NCBI RefSeq assembly: GCF_002078175.1
Contig: NZ_MWFK01000001.1
Location: 5,580,001-5,644,000, forward strand
Direction: 5' to 3'
Origin: Streptomyces sp. M41(2017)
GTDB taxonomy: Bacteria; Actinomycetota; Actinomycetes; Streptomycetales; Streptomycetaceae
DNA: 64,000 bases
Shown: in pieces, positions 1 to 8,962 of the stretch
Numbering within the stretch: the first letter of the stretch is position 1
Layout of the letters: every line of letters begins with the position of its first letter
The notes under the pieces: generated by a model
What the model was told of the DNA's origin: nothing
Databases searched by the model: none
Seen by the model: the letters and a program-made list of their open reading frames with translations, nothing else
Position numbers and translations under genes: made by a program

Positions 1-90
1 GACGCGGGCGACTACGCGAAGTTCCACGGGTGGGATCGCCGGGCCCCCGAGTCGATGCCCAACTCCTATGTCCCGGAGGGCGAGGGATGA
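1..90 (+). CDS. C-terminal end of an unidentified protein (cut by window edge)
   Basis: An open frame enters from the window edge and ends at TGA 88-90, giving the last 29 residues (starts DAGDYAKFHGWDRRAPE). The stop overlaps the ATG of the next gene in an ATGA junction, which supports both the reading frame and translational coupling. Too little is present to name the product; the tail is polar and lacks a membrane segment. Confidence 0.5.
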   Translation, partial: DAGDYAKFHGWDRRAPESMPNSYVPEGEG

Positions 91-1046
91 GCACGATGCC
101 CACGCCGGTGTGCGCCCTGCTCGGGATCGAGCAGCCGATCGTCCTGGCGCCCATGGTCGCTGTTCCCGCGCTGGCCGCGGCGGTGTCGAACGCCGGCGCG
201 CTCGGCATGCTGACGCTGACGTGGGCGGACGATGTCGCGGCTGTGGTCCGTGAGACGGCGGCGCTGACCGAGCGGCCGTTCTGCGGCAATCTCGTGCTGA
301 CCGAGGATCGGCACCGCCGCCTCGATCAGGCCCTTGACGCCGGACTGCGGATCGTGTCGTTCTTCATGGGCGACCCGAGCGGCTACACCGAGCAGGTCCA
401 CGACGCCGGAGGGATCGTCCTGCACACGGTCGGTACCGCGGAGGAGGCGCGGCGGGCGGTCGACGCCGGCGTGGACGTGGTCGTGGCGCAGGGCTGGGAG
501 TCCGGCGGGCACGTGTGGGGCACCGTCGCGACGCTGCCTCTGGTGCCGGCCGTGGTGGACGCGGTGGCGCCGGTACCGGTGATCGCGGCCGGCGGCATCG
601 GCGATGCGCGGGGCGTCGCGGCGGTGCTGGCGCTGGGTGCGCAGGCCGCCTGGCTGGGCACGCGGTTCCTGCTGGCCGAGGAGATGCCGATCCACGACGA
701 CTACCGGCGCCGCCTGATCGCCGCGGCGGAGACCGACCCGCAGCGGTACGCCGACCTGTACTCGGTCGGATGGCCCGACTCTCCCCACCGCGCGCTGCGC
801 AACTCGACCGCCGACGCCTGGCAGGCCGCGGGCAGCCCTCCGCTCGCGCAGCGCCCGGGCGCCGGCGACGTGATCGCGCACTTCAGCTCCGGCGAGGCGA
901 TCGTCCGCTACGAACCGGCGCCGCCCATGGCCGGGACCACGGGTGACATCGAGGCGCTCTCGATGTGGGCAGGGCAGAGTGTCGCACTCGCGAGGAGGTC
1001 GCAGCCCGCGGCGGACATCGTCGCGGAGCTCACCTCTCGGATCTGA
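87..1046 (+). CDS. Nitronate monooxygenase / NPD-type FMN oxidoreductase
   Basis: 319-residue TIM-barrel FMN enzyme of the nitronate monooxygenase (2-nitropropane dioxygenase) family, which oxidises alkyl nitronates such as propionate 3-nitronate; some homologues act as enoyl reductases. Visible family signatures are EQPIVLAPM near the N-terminus, QGWESGGHVWG in the middle (the His is the usual catalytic base region) and AAGGIGDARGVAAVLALGA, the phosphate-binding loop. The ATG at 87 overlaps the upstream stop (ATGA), so I use it instead of the in-frame ATG 57 bases earlier, which would lie inside the upstream gene. It is probably co-transcribed with that truncated upstream gene. The family is secure; the real substrate is unknown. 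Confidence 0.88.
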   Translation: MSTMPTPVCALLGIEQPIVLAPMVAVPALAAAVSNAGALGMLTLTWADDVAAVVRETAALTERPFCGNLVLTEDRHRRLDQALDAGLRIVSFFMGDPSGYTEQVHDAGGIVLHTVGTAEEARRAVDAGVDVVVAQGWESGGHVWGTVATLPLVPAVVDAVAPVPVIAAGGIGDARGVAAVLALGAQAAWLGTRFLLAEEMPIHDDYRRRLIAAAETDPQRYADLYSVGWPDSPHRALRNSTADAWQAAGSPPLAQRPGAGDVIAHFSSGEAIVRYEPAPPMAGTTGDIEALSMWAGQSVALARRSQPAADIVAELTSRI

Positions 1047-1209
1047 CTCCGCAAGCCTTCTGAGCGCACGGACCGGCGCGAACAGCGTTGCCCGCTCAGG
1101 GAGGCAAGCCCGGTACCCGCTTCCGCCGACCGCACGGCTCTGTTTCCGCCGTGCGGGACCCGCCCATCCGGCGCACCCTGGAAGGTGAGACCCGGCCCGG
1201 GAGGCGTCG

Positions 1210-1416
1210 ATGGCGTTCCACGAAGGCGACCCATGGAAGGACCCGAAGCGCACGCGCCGAACCAGCAATAGCCGCGTTGTCGCGGGGTGCATTCTGGCCG
1301 TGGCCCTGTTCATCGTCCTGGCCGTCATCGAGCCGCAGGCCGCCGTCATCGTGGCCGTACTCACCGCGCTCACCGCGTTGATCCTGTTCGCAACCAGCCG
1401 GCGACGCAGTCCCTGA
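1210..1416 (+). CDS. Small single- or double-pass membrane protein
   Basis: 68 residues: a charged cytoplasmic head (HEGDPWKDPKRTRR), a long hydrophobic stretch from about residue 24 to 62 that could form two short membrane helices around an EP turn, and a basic tail. A GGGAGG ribosome-binding site precedes the ATG. This design is common for uncharacterised small Streptomyces membrane proteins. No function can be assigned. Confidence 0.5.
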   Translation: MAFHEGDPWKDPKRTRRTSNSRVVAGCILAVALFIVLAVIEPQAAVIVAVLTALTALILFATSRRRSP

Positions 1417-1653
1417 CGGCTGTGACGTCCGACCCCTGACGGCTGAGACCGCCCGGCTCTCTGGTCCGCGGTCAGGGCAGCAGTCCTCGTGGCGGGGGCC
1501 GTGATGCCCATGCGTCCGGGGCACGGGTCCTTAGAGGGGGCCACGCGTGCTTCGTCCCCCAGGCCGGGAAGTTTTCGGCTCTTGAGGGTGGTCTGCCTGC
1601 TATCGTGCGCGACGTCGGTCTGTGAGCCATTCGAGGCATGAGGAGGTGGGTTG

Positions 1654-1722
1654 ATGAACGCCGGGTTCGGCGCTGCCGCGTGCAGTGCTTCCGCCATCCC
1701 CGCCTGCCGGGCCCGGGGCTGA
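1654..1722 (+). CDS. Possible 22-residue peptide with an excellent Shine-Dalgarno
   Basis: AGGAGGTGGG lies 3 bases before ATG 1654, one of the best ribosome-binding sites in the window. The frame runs 22 codons (MNAGFGAAACSASAIPACRARG) to TGA 1720-1722 and contains two cysteines. It sits 69 bases upstream of the methyltransferase gene on the same strand. It could be a leader peptide, a small secreted or modified peptide, or a chance ORF after a real binding site. No homologue is recognised. Confidence 0.3.
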   Translation: MNAGFGAAACSASAIPACRARG

Positions 1723-1791
1723 CGCACACGACCTCTCGTCCGTTCAGTTCTCCGGGTCCTTGATCTCTCGACAAGGGACCTTCTTTACGCC

Positions 1792-3390
1792 ATGAGCGAC
1801 TCTTCGTTTGACCTGACGCAGTTTCAGAAACGTATAGCCGTGAGCAGTGCGCCACGCGCCGGGGCGTACCCGGCCGACTGGGTGCTGGAGAATCAGATGG
1901 GGCCCAACCCCCTCTGGCTCGTCGAGGAGCTCACCGCCACGATGGATCTCCGGCCGGGCATGCGCGTCCTCGACCTCGGCTGCGGGCGCGCCCTGACCTC
2001 CGTCTTCCTCGCCCGCGAGTACGGCGTCCACGTGACTGCCGCAGACCTGTGGATCGACCCGTCCGACAACTGGGAGCGGATCTGCGCCGCCGGCGTCGAG
2101 GACTCGGTCGTCCCGCTGCGCGTCGACGCGCACGACCTCAAGTTCGCCGAGGGGTATTTCGACGCCGTGGTGTGCGTCGATGCCTACGAGTACTTCGGCA
2201 CGGACCACTGGTTCCTGCCGTCCCTGCTGCGGTTCGTGCGGCCAGGCGGGCAGATCGGCGTGGTCACGCCGGGGGTGAGGCGCGAGCTGGCCGGCCGTGC
2301 GCCCGAGCACCTCGCGCGGTGGTGGGACTGGGAGTTCAACGGCTATCACACCCCGCAGTGGTGGCGGCGGCTTTGGGAGTCCTCGGGGAAGGTGGACGTC
2401 GATCGTGCGGACTTCCTCCCGGACGGTGCGGCGCACTGGCTCGCCTGGGAGGAGGCGGTGCTGGAGACCGGTCCCGGGGAGCGTACGGCCGGAGTCGTCG
2501 CACTGCTGCGGGCGGACGCGGGGGAGACGCTGGAGATCGTACGCGTCGTGGCCTCGCGGAAGCCGAGCGAGGCGGGCGACGGCAGCGGGCGGGTCTCGCT
2601 GTGGGCGTGGCCGGTGGCCGAACCGGGGGTACTGGCCGATCGGTTGGCGCTGCCGGCGTATCCGCGCAGTGCGGCGTACGACCCTGCCTGGGTGATGGCC
2701 AACGTGATGGGACCGCATCCGCTCTGGCTCATGGAGTGGCTGACCGGAGCGATGCGGCTGGAGCCGGGGATGCGCGTGCTCGACCTCGGTTGCGGGACGG
2801 CTGTCACCTCGGTGTTCCTGGCCCGTGAGTTCGGCGTGCACGTCACAGCGGCCGACCTGTGGACAGCCCCCGGAGACAACTGGCGACGGGTACGGGAGGT
2901 CGGCACCGGTGCGGGGACGGTGATGCCCCTCAGCGTCGAGGCACACGAACTCCCCTTTGCTGCAGGCTACTTCGACGCAGTCGTGAGTGTCGACGCATAT
3001 CACTACTTCGGGACGGACGTCCGCTACCTACCGACGCTGGCACGGTGCGTTCGGCCCGGCGGGCAGATCGCGATGGCGGCACCGGGCACTCGGGTCGACT
3101 TCGACGCCGAGCCGGTGCCGGAGCATCTGACACCGTGGGCGGCCGAGGCGGACTTCTGGACGTTCCGGACCGCCCAGTGGTGGAGGCGAAACTGGGAGCG
3201 CAGCGGAGTGGTCACGGTGGAGACCGCGGACGCCTTGGAGGACGGCCGGCGGGAGTGGTTGCTGTGGAACCGCGCCTGCGCGGAGTTCGCCGACCCCGAG
3301 TGGACAGCAGGCCCGGCTCGGGAGGACCCGATCGTCGCCGACACGGAGCGTCTGTTGACCCTCACCAGGGTGGTGGCGTCCCGGGACTGA
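1792..3390 (+). CDS. Tandem-duplicated SAM-dependent methyltransferase
   Basis: 532 residues containing two full class I methyltransferase domains, about residues 15-262 and 282-531. Each carries the motif I stretch GMRVLDLGCG followed by TSVFLARE and GVHVTAADLW, then the acidic pair and the FVRPGGQI / CVRPGGQI strand seen after the SAM site. The first copy has DLGCGRA, the second DLGCGTA. Both halves also keep the P(N/H)PLW(L)xE lead-in and a TPQWWRRLWE / TAQWWRRNWE segment, so this is a whole-unit duplication rather than a methyltransferase joined to another domain. The bacterial family normally has one domain of about 260 residues. Substrate unknown. Start chosen at ATG 1792 after AAGGGACC. 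Confidence 0.8.
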   Translation: MSDSSFDLTQFQKRIAVSSAPRAGAYPADWVLENQMGPNPLWLVEELTATMDLRPGMRVLDLGCGRALTSVFLAREYGVHVTAADLWIDPSDNWERICAAGVEDSVVPLRVDAHDLKFAEGYFDAVVCVDAYEYFGTDHWFLPSLLRFVRPGGQIGVVTPGVRRELAGRAPEHLARWWDWEFNGYHTPQWWRRLWESSGKVDVDRADFLPDGAAHWLAWEEAVLETGPGERTAGVVALLRADAGETLEIVRVVASRKPSEAGDGSGRVSLWAWPVAEPGVLADRLALPAYPRSAAYDPAWVMANVMGPHPLWLMEWLTGAMRLEPGMRVLDLGCGTAVTSVFLAREFGVHVTAADLWTAPGDNWRRVREVGTGAGTVMPLSVEAHELPFAAGYFDAVVSVDAYHYFGTDVRYLPTLARCVRPGGQIAMAAPGTRVDFDAEPVPEHLTPWAAEADFWTFRTAQWWRRNWERSGVVTVETADALEDGRREWLLWNRACAEFADPEWTAGPAREDPIVADTERLLTLTRVVASRD

Positions 3391-3700
3391 GCGCCGACGC
3401 CGCACGCCGCACGAACAAGGCCGTTGTCTGTGACGGCGCGGTACACGTGTGCGTCGGGCCAGGAGGGCCATGCCGCGGACGTGCCTAACCAGCAGGCAGG
3501 TTGTGATCGATTTGTGCTCAATAGGTGCGGAAGGTGATCGCAACTGTTCTCGTCAAACTTTGAAACGGTCACAAGAAGATCACTAAGGTGAGGTCTCGAA
3601 CCTTCGCACGGACAATCGCACGCAAGGGGCGAGTGCCGATGAAGGGTGCGCCGTTCACGGGCAGTTGCGCGGGCGCTGACGGAAGAAGGAGCTTGTCTTC
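3391..3700. other. Intergenic leader of the NlpC/P60 gene
   Basis: 310 bases without a gene. The AT-richer part (3490-3600) holds a direct repeat resembling an MtrA box (listed separately); the remainder up to the GAAGGAG ribosome-binding site looks like a transcribed leader. I looked for the conserved core of the c-di-AMP (ydaO) riboswitch, common before actinobacterial cell-wall hydrolases, and could not recognise it. Confidence 0.4.
3568..3583 (+). promoter_or_regulatory. Candidate MtrA-type direct repeat
   Basis: GTCAC-N6-ATCAC fits the actinobacterial MtrA consensus GTNAC-N6-GTNAC at all but one fixed base. It lies about 120 bases before the start of a secreted NlpC/P60 hydrolase; cell-wall hydrolases are known MtrA targets in actinobacteria. 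The match is short and could be chance. Confidence 0.35.
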
Positions 3701-4732
3701 ATGGCGCTTCACCGCCGACCCAAGTCACCCAGTCGCGCCCGCGTGACGGTGATGACCGCGACCGCCGCCGCTGCCGTGGCACTCACCTCGCAGGCCGCCA
3801 ACGCGGCCCCCAAGCCCACGAAGAGCGAGGTGAAGTCCGAGGTCGACAAGCTCTACAAAGAGGCGGAGCGGGCCACCAACCAGTACGACGGGGCCAAGGA
3901 GAAGCAGGAGAAGCTGCAGAAGGAGATCGGGCTGCTGCAGAGCCAGGTCGCCCGCGAGCAGGACGAGCTCAACGAACTGCGCGAGGGCATCGGCGCGATG
4001 GCCAGCGCCCAGTACCGTTCCGGCGGCATCGACCCGTCCGTTCAACTGCTGCTCTCCGCGGACCCCGACGACTACCTCGACAAGGCGTCAACGCTGGAGT
4101 CGCTCTCCGCGCAGCAGCTGACGTCGCTGCAGAAGGTCCAGGCGAAGCAGCGCGAGCTGGCCCAGCAGCGCGCCGAGGCCACGCTCAAGCTCAAGGACCT
4201 CGCGGACACCCGCACCGAGCTGGGCGAAAAGAAGAAAGTGGTGCAGGACAAGCTCAACAAGGCGCAGAAGCTGCTGAACACGCTGACCGCAGCCGAACGC
4301 CAAGAGATCGCCCACGCCGAACAGAAGGCCAGTCGGACAGCGGCGCAGCAGGTCGACCTCGGCAACGAGGTGGCCGCCTCCCCGTTCGGCGCCGCCGCGC
4401 TGAACGCCGCCGCCACGCAGATCGGCAAGCCGTACGCCCGGGGCGGCACGGGCCCCGGCTCCTACGACTGCTCGGGTCTCACGCAGTGGGCGTACGGCGA
4501 GGCCGGCGTCCAGATATCCCGTGTCACCTACACGCAGGTCAACGACGGAACGCGGATCGGCATGAGCGCGCTCAAGCCCGGTGACCTCGTCTTCTTCAAC
4601 AACACCGAGCATGTCGGCCTCTACGCGGGCAACAACCAGGTGCTGCACGCCCCGTACCCGGGCGCCTACGTCCGCTACGAGTCGATGAGCACCATCGGAT
4701 CCTTCCAGTTCGGCGTCCGCATCGCGGGTTGA
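3701..4732 (+). CDS. Secreted NlpC/P60 peptidoglycan endopeptidase (RipA-like)
   Basis: 343-residue secreted hydrolase. Residues 1-36 form a signal peptide (basic start, Ala-rich core, cleavage near NAA). Residues about 40-215 are a charged Lys/Glu/Gln coiled coil. The C-terminal C40 domain has catalytic Cys257 in YDCSGLTQWAYG, His304 in EHVGLYAG and a further His317 in LHAP. Such enzymes cut the peptide stem between D-Glu and the diamino acid, and the coiled coil usually restrains the catalytic domain. GAAGGAG precedes the ATG. A short tandem duplication spans the stop codon. Probably a single-gene unit under cell-envelope control. Confidence 0.92.
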   Translation: MALHRRPKSPSRARVTVMTATAAAAVALTSQAANAAPKPTKSEVKSEVDKLYKEAERATNQYDGAKEKQEKLQKEIGLLQSQVAREQDELNELREGIGAMASAQYRSGGIDPSVQLLLSADPDDYLDKASTLESLSAQQLTSLQKVQAKQRELAQQRAEATLKLKDLADTRTELGEKKKVVQDKLNKAQKLLNTLTAAERQEIAHAEQKASRTAAQQVDLGNEVAASPFGAAALNAAATQIGKPYARGGTGPGSYDCSGLTQWAYGEAGVQISRVTYTQVNDGTRIGMSALKPGDLVFFNNTEHVGLYAGNNQVLHAPYPGAYVRYESMSTIGSFQFGVRIAG

Positions 4733-4777
4733 GCGAGCATGCCGTTCGTCCGCATCGCGGGTTGAGCGAGCATGCCG
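4714..4777 (+). repeat. 33-base tandem duplication across a stop codon
   Basis: The 31 bases from 4714 to 4744 (last codons of the NlpC/P60 gene, its TGA and 12 bases beyond) are repeated exactly at 4747-4777 with a 33-base period. It is a recent slippage or unequal-exchange event. Because the stop is included, the protein is unchanged, but a second copy of the terminal codons lies outside the gene. Confidence 0.85.
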
Positions 4778-5029
4778 CCACTTCTCGGGCGGGACGAGTC
4801 GGCGTGGGGCAGCGGGCGGGCCCGCTCTGCTGGTGACCCGCGACGGCCGGCATCTCACGGCGAAGGTGCTGGGCGAGTATGAGCTGCCACACGATGCGTG
4901 TCAGTGGCATCGAAGGTCGGCCGGAACCTCGGCCTTCGACCGGCCTGCACCCTCGGCTTGAGCCGCCCTCTCCCTCCGGGCAACCGAATCCGCCGAAGCG
5001 GTGGTCTGGAGGGCGAGGGAGGGTGCTCG

Positions 5030-5560
5030 ATGCAGGCCGAACTAGAGGACAGATTCCAGGACTTCGTCAGAGCGCGGTGGCCGCAACTGGTGCGGACCGC
5101 GTATCTGTTGACGGGGGACGTCCACCATGCGGAGGACTTGACGCAGACCGCGCTGGCCAAGGCGTACCGGTCGTGGCGACGGATCTCGCGTGCCGACAAC
5201 CCGGAGGCATACGTCCGCCGCATGCTGGTCAGCTGCAACAGCGACCGGTTTCGCAAAAGGCGGGTCAGCGAGTCGCTGACGGCGGCCGTACCCGAGAGGG
5301 CGGGGTGCGACGAGGGCGCGGTCCGGGTGGAGGAGCGCGGGACCCTGCTCGCCGGACTTGCTCAACTCCCCTCGCGGCAGCGGGCGGTGGTGGTGCTGCG
5401 GTACTGGGAGGACCTGTCGGAGGCAGAGGTGGCCGAGGTGCTCGGATGCTCGGCCGGCACGGTCAAGAGCCAGGCATCCAAGGGACTGGCGAAGTTGCGT
5501 ACGCATCCGGGGCTGGCCGACAGCCGCACGGTGTCCGGCGGGCGGGGAGGCAGCAGATGA
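5030..5560 (+). CDS. SigE-family ECF RNA polymerase sigma factor
   Basis: 176-residue ECF sigma factor. Region 2 includes RTAYLLTGDVHHAEDLTQTALAKAY and region 4 runs LAQLPSRQRAVVVLRYWEDLSE with the helix-turn-helix VLGCSAGTVKSQASKGL. The spacing and the YLLTGD lead-in are those of the SigE (SigE70) subgroup of Streptomyces. ATG 5030 follows GAGGGAGGG and starts exactly where the family starts (MQAELEDRF), so upstream in-frame starts are rejected. Its stop overlaps the start of the next gene (ATGA), which encodes a one-span membrane protein that is a likely partner or anti-sigma factor. Confidence 0.9.
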   Translation: MQAELEDRFQDFVRARWPQLVRTAYLLTGDVHHAEDLTQTALAKAYRSWRRISRADNPEAYVRRMLVSCNSDRFRKRRVSESLTAAVPERAGCDEGAVRVEERGTLLAGLAQLPSRQRAVVVLRYWEDLSEAEVAEVLGCSAGTVKSQASKGLAKLRTHPGLADSRTVSGGRGGSR

Positions 5561-6495
5561 ACGGGCCAGGCGATGCGCAGAGGTCCGGTTCTCGGGCAGA
5601 GGAGTCACGGGGCGAGCCGGAGTTCGGATTCGAGGAGCGTATGCGTGGGCTTCTCGCCGAGGACGCCTACACGATCAAGCCTTCGCCGGCGCCCTACACG
5701 GCAATCCGGAAGCGCGGTCGCAGTGAGCGGAAACGGCGGGCGACGGTGGCAGGGGCGGCACTGACGTCTCTGTTCGTGCTGCCCGCGATGATCTACGGCC
5801 TGGCCGGAGGAGAGGGGGAACGGGGCGCTGACACGGCGGCACCGAAGCCTTCGGGCAGCGCACCGCGGACCTCGGCCCCCACGACACCCGGACCCACGCC
5901 CTCCGCCGCCGAAGGACAGTTGCTCGACGGGATCACATTCGCTCAGGCCTCTGACGGGCTGAGGAAGTGCCTGACGGCGGAACGCGGCGCGCCGGCAGCC
6001 CCGTTGGGTGAGGCCGAGGACTACAGAATCATCCTTGCGGCGAGGGGTATCGACAGTTCCGTGCCCGGTGACACCTTCCATGTCGTGGGCGTGCGGGAGC
6101 ACCCCGCAGGGATGAGGGTGGTCTGCACCATCGAAGACGGCAAGGCCTCCGGCATCAGCACCGGCGCCGGCGACGCCGATCCGCCCGGCCGGAGTCCTGT
6201 CGTGCCCGACCTCAACTCGGGCGACCTGTTCCGGCAGACGGCCGCGGCCAGGGGCAGCTGGGTTCTCCCCTTCCGGTGGGCGGTCGTCGGAACGGTTGAT
6301 CCGTCGGTGGCGGACGTGTCCGTCTCCTACGGCGGCGCCACCCGCCAAGCGGTCGTGAAGCACGGCTGGTTCGTCGCCTCCGGCGTGCTGCGCCGGCAGG
6401 TCACAGTGGCACCGCGCATCAAGGGGTACGACGCCGCCGGAAAGCTCGTCTATGACTCCGACCAGGACAAGTACTGGGCAAGGACTCTCCCGTGA
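5557..6495 (+). CDS. Membrane-anchored partner of the ECF sigma factor
   Basis: 312 residues: a hydrophilic cytoplasmic N-terminus of about 65 residues with an acidic FEERMRGLLAEDAY segment, a basic run (KRGRSERKRR), one membrane span around residues 67-88, a Pro/Ser/Thr linker and an extracytoplasmic domain with paired Cys. It is translationally coupled to the sigma factor by a 4-base overlap. That layout is the usual one for the membrane partner or anti-sigma of SigE-type factors, but no zinc-binding HXXXCXXC motif is present, so the anti-sigma role is inferred only from position. Confidence 0.75.
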   Translation: MNGPGDAQRSGSRAEESRGEPEFGFEERMRGLLAEDAYTIKPSPAPYTAIRKRGRSERKRRATVAGAALTSLFVLPAMIYGLAGGEGERGADTAAPKPSGSAPRTSAPTTPGPTPSAAEGQLLDGITFAQASDGLRKCLTAERGAPAAPLGEAEDYRIILAARGIDSSVPGDTFHVVGVREHPAGMRVVCTIEDGKASGISTGAGDADPPGRSPVVPDLNSGDLFRQTAAARGSWVLPFRWAVVGTVDPSVADVSVSYGGATRQAVVKHGWFVASGVLRRQVTVAPRIKGYDAAGKLVYDSDQDKYWARTLP

Positions 6496-6789
6496 TCTGA
6501 CCGTGCTTGCCGGTCGCGCCGTACAGAGCTGATGTACCGGCTTGGCCGGCAGCTCCGGCCCGCGCTCGGAAGCGAGGGGTGGGTCGGACCGACGGGCGGC
6601 TTGCCGAAATCCGCATCGCGTCGGCCGGCCCGCACGGGAGGGACACCGGCCGATTCCCGGCCGCACACGCCGGAGGCTGAGCAGATTCACGACGGACACG
6701 TTGCGGCACCGGCCGGCGAGCTCAGGGCCTGGGGACGACCCTGCACGACGGAGGTCCGGTGCTGTGCGCGTGGCCAGGGAAGGTGAGGG

Positions 6790-8526
6790 ATGAGGACACG
6801 ACCACGAAAAGGCGGAGTACGATCACGCGTCCGTCAGGATGACGAACCAGAACGTGACCTTGGTGCGTCGGGCGGGAACAGCACTCCAGTCCCTCTCACG
6901 GACGCATTGGCAGTGGACGTCGAGTCCACCGCCGGCGGGGGCGGTACGCGCAATGCGACGTCCAGGAAGAGGGGAGCGCACCGGCAGGGCCTGCGGTCCG
7001 GGGGCAGGCCGTCGACGCGCGGCCGTGGCGCCTCCCGGTCGCGGTCCAGACGGCGGCGGGCTCTTCGCTGGTCCTCAACGGTATTGGCGGTTCTCATACT
7101 TGGCGCCGCGAGTGCCGGGTACCTCTACTACCGGCAGCTCAACAGCAACATCAAAAAGGAAGCCCTGAATCTCGGGGACGAGAAGGACAGGCCCGTCAGA
7201 GCCACATCCAATGCCGCGGGCCAGACGCCGCTCAACATTCTCCTGATCGGCTCGGACGCTCGGGACAGCAAGGTGAACCAGAAGCTCGGCGGCGCCCGAC
7301 GCACCTTCGACGGAGTGCCCCTTGCGGACGTCCAGATGCTCGTGCACGTCTCCGCCGACCGCTCCAACATGTCGGTCGTCAGCATGCCACGCGACACCTT
7401 GCTGCAGATCCCGAAGTGCACGGACCCTGACAGCGGCACTGTCTACGAGGCCACCGTCTTGCCCACACCGGCCAACGAGTCCCTCGGCCGCGGCGGACCA
7501 GGTTGCACGGTGGCGACTTGGGAGAAATTCACCGGCATCCACATCGACCACTTTCTGCAGATCGACTTCTCCGGAGTGGTGGCGATGGCAGACGCCATAG
7601 GCGGCGTGCCGGTCTGTGTCGACGCCAACATCTACTCCAGGGACGGTCAGGGCCACGGCTCAGGACTGAAGCTGTCCAAAGGAACCCATCCGGTAAAGGG
7701 CGAGCAGGCCCTGCAATGGCTGCGCACCCGCTACGGTTTCGGAGATGGCAGTGATCTGATGCGTGCCCGCGCCCAACACATGTACATGAACTCGATGGTC
7801 CGGCTCCTACGGGAGAACGCGACCCTGGGCAACCCGGGCAGACTGCGTTCCCTCGCGGAGAGTGCGACCAAGGCGCTGACGGTCGACGACGACCTCGGCA
7901 CAGTCAAGAAACTGTACGACCTCGCTGTCGAACTGCGCAGAGTTCCGACGCGGGGCATCACCATGGCGACGATGCCCAACCGCTACGCCGGTGTCCGGGT
8001 CAAACCCACTCAGGACGCTTACACCCTCTTCCGCTTGGTGCGCGAAGACATCTCGCTCGCCGGCACGAGCAGGAAGGAAACGGCGCGCACCGAGGCCTCC
8101 GACGAGCCCGTCGGGGAACGCAATCAGATCAGCGTGCTGGTCCGTAACGGAACCCGCACGGACACGCAGAGCCCTGTCAGCGGTCGGGCAAGCACGGTGA
8201 CCCGGCTCCTTGCCGACATCGGGTTCACCAAGGCGACGGCCGACACCACGAGGGCGACCTCTCAGAAGACGACGACAGTGCGGTATCCGAGCGTCAGCAT
8301 GGAGGGCGACGCTCGCCGAGTGGCCAAAGCCCTCCGTATTCCCGCGAGTTCGGTCAGAGAGTCCCCGAGCGCATCCGCTGTGACGCTCGTCGTAGGGGCG
8401 GACTGGCGCTCAGGCACCACCTACGACGTTCGGAGGAACGACGAGCGGGTCCCGGACACAGCGGACGCTCTCAACGGTGCGGACAAGGGGAAATGCATGC
8501 CGGTGAATTCGAACTACGTTTGGTGA
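6790..8526 (+). CDS. LytR-CpsA-Psr (LCP) family cell-wall ligase
   Basis: 578 residues. Residues 1-93 are a disordered, very Arg-rich cytoplasmic tail; residues about 94-113 are the single membrane span. The LCP domain follows (LNILLIGSDAR, then VVSMPRDTLLQIP, IDFSGVVAMADAIGGV and QWLRTRYGFGDGSDLMRARAQ), with the conserved Asp and Arg residues that hold the polyprenyl pyrophosphate. A LytR_C domain (SVLVRNGT, LLADIGF) occupies about residues 450-535. LCP enzymes transfer teichoic-acid-like polymers or glycopolymers from lipid carriers to peptidoglycan. AAGGTGAGGG precedes ATG 6790. It appears to be a single-gene unit. Confidence 0.92.
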   Translation: MRTRPRKGGVRSRVRQDDEPERDLGASGGNSTPVPLTDALAVDVESTAGGGGTRNATSRKRGAHRQGLRSGGRPSTRGRGASRSRSRRRRALRWSSTVLAVLILGAASAGYLYYRQLNSNIKKEALNLGDEKDRPVRATSNAAGQTPLNILLIGSDARDSKVNQKLGGARRTFDGVPLADVQMLVHVSADRSNMSVVSMPRDTLLQIPKCTDPDSGTVYEATVLPTPANESLGRGGPGCTVATWEKFTGIHIDHFLQIDFSGVVAMADAIGGVPVCVDANIYSRDGQGHGSGLKLSKGTHPVKGEQALQWLRTRYGFGDGSDLMRARAQHMYMNSMVRLLRENATLGNPGRLRSLAESATKALTVDDDLGTVKKLYDLAVELRRVPTRGITMATMPNRYAGVRVKPTQDAYTLFRLVREDISLAGTSRKETARTEASDEPVGERNQISVLVRNGTRTDTQSPVSGRASTVTRLLADIGFTKATADTTRATSQKTTTVRYPSVSMEGDARRVAKALRIPASSVRESPSASAVTLVVGADWRSGTTYDVRRNDERVPDTADALNGADKGKCMPVNSNYVW

Positions 8527-8962
8527 CGAAAGCTGCGGGGGCGGTGATTGAGGCGGCTCTACCGCAGCAGAGCGAGCCCAGGGTGCCCAAGAGCGCCGGG
8601 CCCGCCTCGACTCCGCACGAGGTCGGCAGGCTTGGCGCGTCTCGGCGGCTTCGTGCCCCGGACAACAGGCGGACTCGTTCGGACGTCGGACGGCCGGCAT
8701 TCCGGGTTTCCTCGACTGCTACGCCCTGAACGTGTCGGGCGCCGCCGCCTGCGGGTGCCCGTACACGGACTTCTCTCTCGTCGAGATACGCCCGGACCGT
8801 ACCGATCGGCCTGTGCGCGGGTGTGGGCGAACCGCGCATTTTCAACGGCACGCCGGAGAGATCGAGAGCGGCTTCCTCCGCGTGGTCGAGGGCACGTGGT
8901 TGGGGACGGGCGGATGCGGGGACAGCTTGACCGCCGTGTCACCGCTGCGAAAGGGGCCCACA
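8527..8962. other. Intergenic region, no gene recognised
   Basis: 436 bases between the LCP gene and a small repeat protein. Open frames here have no plausible start signal and no recognisable protein features. No hairpin terminator was obvious. Confidence 0.4.

Noticed and set aside
66..1727. 553-codon minus-strand open frame
   Set aside because: Antisense to the nitronate monooxygenase; Arg/Pro/Gly-rich with no domain, a typical high-GC shadow.
3480..3700. c-di-AMP (ydaO) riboswitch before the NlpC/P60 gene
   Set aside because: Expected from context, but I could not recognise its conserved core; a covariance-model search would settle it.
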